From contig CAWKFM010000005.1 in NCBI GenBank assembly GCA_963849065.1, positions 682,001 through 746,000 of the forward strand: 64,000 nt of DNA. The letters are read 5' to 3'. The position numbers and the translations under genes are program-made. Positions 58,702 through 64,000 of this stretch are shown here, in pieces. This DNA comes from TOLSYN sp963849065 (GTDB taxonomy: Bacteria; Acidobacteriota; Terriglobia; Terriglobales; Acidobacteriaceae). The number at the start of each line of letters is the position of its first letter. The first letter of the stretch is position 1. The notes under the pieces are model-generated. The model saw only the letters and a program-made list of their open reading frames with translations. It searched no databases and was not told where the DNA came from.

Positions 58702-59698
58702 AGGAAGCCGCGGCGCGGCCTGGATGGTCGCACTGCTTTGGCTGGCGGCGGGCTGCGGCGGAGCGGCCGCGCAGCAGACGGGCAGCACTTCTGCTCCGGC
58801 AACGCCACCGGTGGCACAATCCGGCGCGGCGGACCAGGGTGCCGACGGGGGATATGTCTTCCACGCCGAAGTTCAGGAAGTGACCCTGCGCGCGACCGTG
58901 GTGGACGAGCATCGGCGGCCGGTAACGAACCTGGACCGCAATGACTTCCAGGTCTTCGAGGATGGCAAGCCGCAGCCCATTACCTTATTTCTCCAGGAGG
59001 ATGTTCCGGTGACGCTGGCGGTGGTGATCGACAACTCGGGCTCGATGCGCGATAAGCGTCCGAGTGTGAACGCGGCCGCGATGAACCTGGTGCGGGAGAG
59101 CAATCCCCAGGACCAGGTGTGCGTGATCAATTTCAATAACGAGTATTATCTGGACCAGGATTACACGGGCGATGTCGCGCTGCTGCAGGCAGCGCTGGAC
59201 CACATCGAATCGCGCGGCGGGACCGCGCTGTATGACGCGCTGGTAGCGACCAGCGACCACCTGATGAAGAGCGCGAAGCTGCAGAAAAAAATCATTCTCG
59301 TGGTGACCGACGGCGAAGACACGGCGAGCCAGGAAAGCCTGGAAGAGGCGGTGCGCTCCATTGCCGTGGATGGGGGACCGGCGGTGTACGCCATCGGAAT
59401 CCTGGGGCACGAGAAAGAAAAGAAGGCCCGCCGCGCGCTGCGTATCCTGGCGGAGCAGACGGGCGGAGTGGCATTCTTTCCGGAAGACCTGAGCGAGGTG
59501 CAGGACATCTCCCAGCAGATCGCCCACGACATCCGCGGCCAGTACACGATCGTTTACAAACCTTCCAGGCCGATGAGCGAGGGCGGCTACCGGCAGGTGT
59601 CGGTGAAGGTTTCGGCCAGCGGTTATAAGAATCTTACGGTGCGAACCCGCAGCGGCTATTACGCCACGTCCGGGCAGACGGCCTCGGCACCCCAGTAG
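58685..59698 (+). CDS. Exported VWA-domain protein (acidobacterial VWFA-related)
   Basis: A 337-residue protein. The N-terminus (MLHRNKGSRGAAWMVALLWL, then AAGCGG) is a signal and possible lipobox. Residues about 55-110 form a beta domain (VTLRATVVDEHRRPVTNLD). The VWA domain has the MIDAS motif VIDNSGSMRD, the Thr in RGGTALYDAL and the Asp in VVTDGEDTAS. It binds metal and a partner protein outside the membrane. The start is uncertain (58685 or 58724) and overlaps the preceding remnant. Confidence 0.88.
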   Translation: MLHRNKGSRGAAWMVALLWLAAGCGGAAAQQTGSTSAPATPPVAQSGAADQGADGGYVFHAEVQEVTLRATVVDEHRRPVTNLDRNDFQVFEDGKPQPITLFLQEDVPVTLAVVIDNSGSMRDKRPSVNAAAMNLVRESNPQDQVCVINFNNEYYLDQDYTGDVALLQAALDHIESRGGTALYDALVATSDHLMKSAKLQKKIILVVTDGEDTASQESLEEAVRSIAVDGGPAVYAIGILGHEKEKKARRALRILAEQTGGVAFFPEDLSEVQDISQQIAHDIRGQYTIVYKPSRPMSEGGYRQVSVKVSASGYKNLTVRTRSGYYATSGQTASAPQ

Positions 59699-59727
59699 AT
59701 TCTCCAACCACAGCGAAGGGGTTTGAA

Positions 59728-60513
59728 TTGACCGAGACATACTGGAACGCGGCGGCCTACGACAATCTCTCCGACCCGCAGTTCGAGTGGGGGATGGCTG
59801 TGCTGGAGACGCTGCCGCTGCAAGGCGGCGAGCGGGTGCTGGACGCAGGGTGCGGCAGCGGGCGGCTCACCGAAGAACTGCTGGGCAGGGTGCCGGCGGG
59901 CGCGGTGGTGGCGCTGGATTCTTCTCCGCAGATGCTGGAGCAGGCACGGCAGCGGCTCTCCCGCTTCGGCCAGCGGGTTGAGTTTGTGCAGGCCAGCCTG
60001 CAGGAGTTTACGCTGCCGGAGAAGGTGGACGGGATCTTCAGCAACGCCGTCTTTCACTGGGTTCCGGACCACCTGGCGATGTTCCGCTGCCTGCATGCGG
60101 CGTTAAAGCAGGGGCAGCCGGGAGGATGGCTGGTGGCGCAGTTCGGCGGGGTGGGCAACCTCGCGCGAGCGCACCGGCGGGCGGACGAGGTGGCCGAAGA
60201 GGCGCGCTTCCAACCGTATCTGGCCGGCGTGGAATACGGCCCGCACTTTGAGGACACGGCGAGCACGCGCCAGCGCATGGAGGCCGCCGGATTCCGGGTG
60301 AGCGAGGTCAGGCTGCATACGGTGGAGGCGCGCTTCCAGCGCAGGGAGCGCTATGAGGGGTTTCTGCGGACGGTGGTGCTGCGCCAGGTGGTGGCAAAGC
60401 TTCCGGAAGATCTGCAGGGCGAGTTTCTGGAAGAGATTTCCAGACGGACGCTGCAGGAGGAAGGCGTGTACATGCTGGATTATGTGCGGCTGACGGCGAG
60501 GGCTACGAGTTAA
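59728..60513 (+). CDS. SAM-dependent methyltransferase, trans-aconitate-methyltransferase-like
   Basis: A 261-residue enzyme. YWNAAAYDNLSDPQFEWG is followed by motif I VLDAGCGSGRLTEELL, motif II VVALDSSPQMLEQA, and FSNAVFHWVPDHLAMF, the hallmark of the Tam/methyltransf_11 group. The substrate is not known. The start is a TTG at 59728, with AAGGGGT before it. Confidence 0.83.
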   Translation: MTETYWNAAAYDNLSDPQFEWGMAVLETLPLQGGERVLDAGCGSGRLTEELLGRVPAGAVVALDSSPQMLEQARQRLSRFGQRVEFVQASLQEFTLPEKVDGIFSNAVFHWVPDHLAMFRCLHAALKQGQPGGWLVAQFGGVGNLARAHRRADEVAEEARFQPYLAGVEYGPHFEDTASTRQRMEAAGFRVSEVRLHTVEARFQRRERYEGFLRTVVLRQVVAKLPEDLQGEFLEEISRRTLQEEGVYMLDYVRLTARATS

Positions 60514-60533
60514 ATCCTCGCGGCCGCAGTTCC

Positions 60534-60854
60534 TTACTTTTTAACCGATGTGGCGATCCAGTTGAGGTAGGAGTCGAGGCCGGCTTCGATCGGCAGGCTA
60601 ATCAGCTCGGGGATTTGGTAGGAGTGCAGCTCGCGTATCGCAGCCTGGATTGGGAGGGTTTGGGCCTCGGTGGATTTGATGAGGAGGAGAAATTCGTCGG
60701 AGCGCTCGACCTCGCCCTGCCAGCGGTAGATGGAGGAGATTGGCCCAAGGATGTTGACGCAGGCAGCCAGGCGGCGGGTGACGAGTTCGGTGGCAATGGC
60801 GTTGGCTTCCGCGCTCGAAGAGGTCGTGGTCAGCATGAGGCGTTTATCGGTCAT
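60534..60854 (-). CDS. cutA: Divalent-ion tolerance protein CutA
   Basis: A 106-residue trimeric ferredoxin-fold protein. LVTRRLAACVNILGPISSIY and WQGEVERSDEFLLLIKST, then LHSYQIPELISLPIEAGLD, are the CutA signatures. It binds copper and other divalent ions; its physiological role is poorly known. It is convergent with the methyltransferase gene. Confidence 0.95.
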   Translation of the reverse strand: MTDKRLMLTTTSSSAEANAIATELVTRRLAACVNILGPISSIYRWQGEVERSDEFLLLIKSTEAQTLPIQAAIRELHSYQIPELISLPIEAGLDSYLNWIATSVKK

Positions 60855-61053
60855 CGGATGAATTCCTTCTCTTGCAAGGACGGCGAGCCGGGAAGCTGAG
60901 CACGGAATACGCTACCGGACGATGAGCGCCGGGGCAAGAGGCAGGGCGCAGAGCGGAAGAAAATATTTGGCAAGCTTGGTTCCATCCAAGCGGAAAGACA
61001 GAAGTTCTGCTTGACGGATGCCGCCGAAACAAAGTTCACTACTGAAGAGAGGA

Positions 61054-61434
61054 ATGGACGATCCGGTGAGTATGGCGCAGCAGGTGGTGCAGAAACTGGT
61101 GCAGTGGCGCAGGCTGCTGGCTAGCGCCGTGGTGGCGATGATCGCCACGTGCCTGTTTGCGCACGCCCTGCTGGGACAGAACGGCTGGATGAGCTACCGG
61201 CAGAAGCGGGCGGAGTACCAGAAGCTGCAAACGCAACTGCAGGGCATGGAGGCCGAAAACCGGCGGCTGGACGGCGAGATCAGGGCGCTGAAGAGCGACC
61301 CGAAGGCGATCGAGAAAGAAGCTCGCGAGCAGCTGCGCTATGCCAAGCAGGGAGAGGTGATCTATCTTTTGCCGGAGGAGCCCGGCCATCCTTCGCAGCA
61401 GGCGGCGCCACGGACGGAGTCGGCACAGAAGTAG
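61054..61434 (+). CDS. Septum-formation initiator (FtsB/DivIC-like)
   Basis: A 126-residue single-pass membrane protein. A basic cytoplasmic start is followed by one helix (LLASAVVAMIATCLFAHALL), then a coiled coil (YQKLQTQLQGMEAENRRLDG) and the family ending DPKAIEKEAREQLRYAKQGE with VIYLLP. It should join FtsL/DivIB in the division complex. Starts at 61054, 61018 or 61072 are possible; GAGAGGA touches 61054. Confidence 0.9.
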   Translation: MDDPVSMAQQVVQKLVQWRRLLASAVVAMIATCLFAHALLGQNGWMSYRQKRAEYQKLQTQLQGMEAENRRLDGEIRALKSDPKAIEKEAREQLRYAKQGEVIYLLPEEPGHPSQQAAPRTESAQK

Positions 61435-61460
61435 GCTGACGGAGCAGAACGCGCGGTGAA

Positions 61461-61487
61461 GCCCTGGAAATTCCAGAGGCTTTTTTT
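61461..61487 (+). terminator. Rho-independent terminator
   Basis: GCCCTGGAA pairs with TTCCAGAGGC (one bulged base), followed by seven T residues. It lies 27 bp after the DivIC-like gene. The rest of the 290-bp gap to the next gene shows nothing else. Confidence 0.8.
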
Positions 61488-61724
61488 ATTGCCGCGGGCG
61501 GCTGGGCGGCCTGGCGCGCCCGGAGAATTCCTGGGGCCGTTGTAATTCAGGAACATTCCTATCGCAAAAAACTGGCATAGTTGCCCGGCTTGTACTACTC
61601 TTTCCCGCGCTGAAAATGTGGGGAAGAGGATGGAAGGCAGTTTCCGTTCGGCTTCTCGTGGAGTGCACGCGCAAATTACAGGCGATAGCAGCCTGAAAAT
61701 GGCTCAACGCTAAGGAGCATCAAG

Positions 61725-62306
61725 ATGGCGAATGAAGCAGGCAAGGCCGCAAACCCGGCACCGCTGGGGCTGATGGGGTTTGGTTTAACGACAGTATTGC
61801 TGAGCAGCATCAATGCAGGGCTGATCCCGCCGGAGGGGATCAACGCGGTGGTGCCGCTGGCCTTCGCGTTCGGTGGCACAGCGCAGATCATCGCCGGAAT
61901 CCTCGAGTACGTGAGCGGCAACACCTTCGGCATGGTTGCGTTCACCGCGTACGGGACCTTCTGGTATTGGTTTGCGTTCATGCTGTGGACGATCGGCGCG
62001 GGGTGGCTGAAGGGACCGGCGCCGGTTGCGGTTGCTGTCTGCCTGGCGCTCTGGGGCATCTTCACCTTCGGGATGTGGATTTCCACGTTCAAGAAGCCGT
62101 TGGCCATCTGGCTGGTGTTCCTTACCTTATGGGCGACTTTCTTCCTGCTCGCGGCCGGTGATGCCGGCATGGCCAATATGAAGCACCTTGGCGGCCTGCT
62201 GGGAATTGTGTGCGGAGCGTTGGCGATGTACAGTTCGTTTGCCGAGGTGACCAACGACACGTTTGGGCGCTCGGTCATCCCGATGGGCGGTTCGATTGTG
62301 AAGTAG
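61725..62306 (+). CDS. satP: Acetate/succinate transporter (GPR1/FUN34/YaaH)
   Basis: A 193-residue protein with six hydrophobic helices. The family signature NPAPLGLMGFGLTT lies at residues 10-23, then AFGGTAQIIAGILEYVSGN and YGTFWYWFAF. SatP imports acetate with protons. TAAGGAGC precedes the ATG. It is monocistronic. Confidence 0.93.
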   Translation: MANEAGKAANPAPLGLMGFGLTTVLLSSINAGLIPPEGINAVVPLAFAFGGTAQIIAGILEYVSGNTFGMVAFTAYGTFWYWFAFMLWTIGAGWLKGPAPVAVAVCLALWGIFTFGMWISTFKKPLAIWLVFLTLWATFFLLAAGDAGMANMKHLGGLLGIVCGALAMYSSFAEVTNDTFGRSVIPMGGSIVK

Positions 62307-62532
62307 CAGTCCGATAGCTTAGGCAGATAGAGTGGGGCGGTTGGATGACGATCCTGCCGCCCTGTTTGCTGTGCCGAAACAACTGCGAGCTAAGGCGGTT
62401 CTACGGAAGGTGTAGTCACTGGCTGAAAAGCCTCTTGAGACGGGCGGCAAACTTCAGCGGCGCAGGGATTCCTCGAACCACAGCAAGTGCAAGGACAAGA
62501 GCGACTCCAGGTACATCGACACTGGAACTGCT

Positions 62533-63666
62533 TTAGCGGAAGTTAAAGTAGCGCTTGAGGCCCAGGATGGGCTTTTCAAAGTAATACCACATGAGGCTGG
62601 CGAAGCCGATGGCGGCGGCGGTGCGGATGGCAACGATGGCCAGATTGCCGACGACGCCGTAGTGGACGAGAGGCTTGTCCACGTAGCCGCCAAGGATGGA
62701 AAAGACCAGAATGTGGGTGACGTAGAGGCCGTAGCTGATCTTTCCCACGAACGCGAGCGGGCCCCAGCTGAGGGCGCGGCAATAGAGCGAGGGACGGCCG
62801 GACTCCTGACCGAGCAGGGCGGTGAGCAGCATGCCGCCGAAGCCGATGGCCAGCAGGGAATCGGTAAACGCCGAGCCGCGAGTGAGCATGAGAGCGACCC
62901 CGCAGGCTCCGATGGCCAGCGCGCCGCGCGAGATCCATCGCCATGCGCCGGGGGACCAGGCAAAGACCCGCAGAGCGATGGCCAGCAGCGAGCCGACGGC
63001 GAGGCCGTCGAGATGGGTGAGGGTGTTGGTGGCGGTGAGGCGGTCTCCGCAACAGAGGCGCACCAGCGGTGAGGTGGCCAGCATGGCGGCGCCGGCCAGC
63101 AGCAGCCAGCGGGGCGGCAGACGGCGGGCGATCGGCGTCCAGAACAGGTAGAACTGCTCCTCGATGGCGAGGCTCCACGTCGGACCGATGCTTCCGGGCA
63201 GGGCGATGGGCCAGAGGTTCTGGACAAAGAGCAGCATGTAGAGCCAGGGAGCGGCCGATGCGACGTGCCACATCCAGCGGTATCCGCTGAAGACGAACGG
63301 AAAAAAGAAATAGTGGAGGAACAGCAGCATCAAGTAAACAGGCCAGATGCGAAGGCTGCGGCGGGCGTAAAAGTTTTTGTAAAAGCCGGAACTGGCACCG
63401 GAGTCGAGGATGATACCGCTGATGAGGAAGCCGGAGAGGACAAAGAAGAGATTGACTCCGCTCCATCCCCACACCACGAACTTCTCCAGGAAGGTGCCCT
63501 GCATGAGCGGTTGGCAGTGGTAGAGAACGACGGCGAGGATGGCGATGCCGCGCAGTCCGTCGAAGGCGGGAATAAAGGCGGGCAGCCATTCGGGACGCCG
63601 GTAGGCGAGGGGAGCCGCGATGGCTTCTTCGCCGGCTTCGCCCGCCGGAAGGACTGCGGACGCCAC
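62533..63666 (-). CDS. Acyltransferase 3 membrane protein (OafA type)
   Basis: A 377-residue protein with about ten hydrophobic helices. FDGLRGIAILAVVLYHCQPL carries the catalytic His/Arg region, SGVNLFFVLSGFLISGIIL the second motif, and TWSLAIEEQFYLFWT the third. These enzymes acetylate sugars of polysaccharides. The start is a GTG that shares bases with the thiG stop (TAGTG), so the two are translationally coupled despite unrelated functions. Confidence 0.9.
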   Translation of the reverse strand: MASAVLPAGEAGEEAIAAPLAYRRPEWLPAFIPAFDGLRGIAILAVVLYHCQPLMQGTFLEKFVVWGWSGVNLFFVLSGFLISGIILDSGASSGFYKNFYARRSLRIWPVYLMLLFLHYFFFPFVFSGYRWMWHVASAAPWLYMLLFVQNLWPIALPGSIGPTWSLAIEEQFYLFWTPIARRLPPRWLLLAGAAMLATSPLVRLCCGDRLTATNTLTHLDGLAVGSLLAIALRVFAWSPGAWRWISRGALAIGACGVALMLTRGSAFTDSLLAIGFGGMLLTALLGQESGRPSLYCRALSWGPLAFVGKISYGLYVTHILVFSILGGYVDKPLVHYGVVGNLAIVAIRTAAAIGFASLMWYYFEKPILGLKRYFNFR

Positions 63667-64000
63667 TAGCGGGAGATTCCTTCCATCGGCGAACTGGCCG
63701 AGGCGTAGAGCTTGCGTGGCATGCGTCCGGCGAGATAGCCCTCGCGTCCGGCGATGACGGCGTGCTTCATGGCGGAGGCCATCAGGACCGGGTCGCTGGC
63801 GGCGGCGATGCCGGTATTCATGAGGACCGCATCATAGCCGAGTTCGAGGGCAAGCGCGGCATCGGATGGGGTGCCTACGCCGGCATCGACGATGAGCGGC
63901 AACCCAGGAATGAGCTCGCGCAGGATGCGGAGATTGGCCGTGTTCTGGATGCCGAGGCCGCTGCCGATGGGCGCGCCCAAGGGCATGATGACGGCGGCTC
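63666..64000 (-). CDS. thiG: Thiazole synthase ThiG, C-terminal part (cut by window end)
   Basis: The last 111 residues are present. MPLGAPIGSGLGIQNTANLR and IVDAGVGTPSDAALALELGY, then AVLMNTGIAAASDPVLMASA and GRMPRKLYASASSPMEG, are the ThiG phosphate-binding barrel end. ThiG forms the thiazole ring of thiamine. The start lies beyond the window. Confidence 0.96.
   Translation of the reverse strand, partial: AAVIMPLGAPIGSGLGIQNTANLRILRELIPGLPLIVDAGVGTPSDAALALELGYDAVLMNTGIAAASDPVLMASAMKHAVIAGREGYLAGRMPRKLYASASSPMEGISR

Overview
The window looks like chromosomal DNA of a soil-type Acidobacteriota (Terriglobia, Koribacter/Sulfotelmatobacter-like). This is inferred from high GC, an outer-membrane lipid set (LpxD, an LpxL-type acyltransferase, Lnt), a bacillithiol-type YpdA reductase, Acidobacteria-style VWA-domain proteins, DUF3857/transglutaminase proteins and GGCACGGCTnnAGCCGTGCC-type dispersed hairpins. 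No marker fixes the genus.

Layout. 1-5.4 kb is a decayed mobile region: an IS5-family element with a frameshifted transposase, a broken hsp20, a phasin-like gene, a hybrid histidine kinase and an integrase fragment beside tRNA-Lys. 5.5-14.9 kb holds housekeeping and small metabolic genes: a HAD hydrolase, ypdA, an FMN-binding protein, a frataxin-like gene, recR/ybaB/dnaX, a Nudix hydrolase, and a histone-H1-like basic protein convergent with a SET-domain methyltransferase. 15.0-20.9 kb is a complete hybOABCD-type uptake [NiFe]-hydrogenase operon. 20.9-23.1 kb has an MFS exporter and a methyltransferase. 23.2-34.0 kb is the most distinctive part: two CRP/FNR-family proteins with N-terminal cysteine clusters (one lacks a DNA-binding domain), a small cytochrome c, an 11-heme cytochrome c fused to cytochrome b, a 19-heme anchored cytochrome c, a separate cytochrome b, a 3-TM NapC-type 7-heme cytochrome and an AhbD-like heme-synthesis radical SAM enzyme. 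34-41 kb has an M16 protease pair, a phosphoesterase, a nucleotidyltransferase, a lipid acyltransferase and an FkbM methyltransferase. 41.3-44.1 kb is a second scarred zone with dispersed hairpins, a FIST-like two-gene unit, a second IS5-family element and higBA remnants. 44.1-64 kb returns to core genes: SYLF protein, LuxR regulator, transglutaminase, lpxD, a toxin-antitoxin pair, RibD-like reductase, lnt, prfB with its frameshift, an HD hydrolase, VWA proteins, cutA, a DivIC-like protein, an acetate transporter, acyltransferase-3 and the end of thiG.

How it may work together. The hydrogenase should oxidise H2 outside the inner membrane and reduce menaquinone through HybB. The three membrane cytochrome modules downstream match, by architecture, the three quinol-oxidation routes known from Geobacter extracellular electron transfer (CbcL-like c-b fusion, CbcBA-like separate c and b subunits, ImcH-like 7-heme NapC protein). 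A shared GTGA-N6-TCAC palindrome lies upstream of the hydrogenase operon, the second CRP-like gene, the first cytochrome gene and the AhbD-like gene, suggesting one CRP/FNR-type regulon for H2 oxidation, multiheme electron export and heme supply. No porin or terminal reductase is present here, so the final electron acceptor is unknown.
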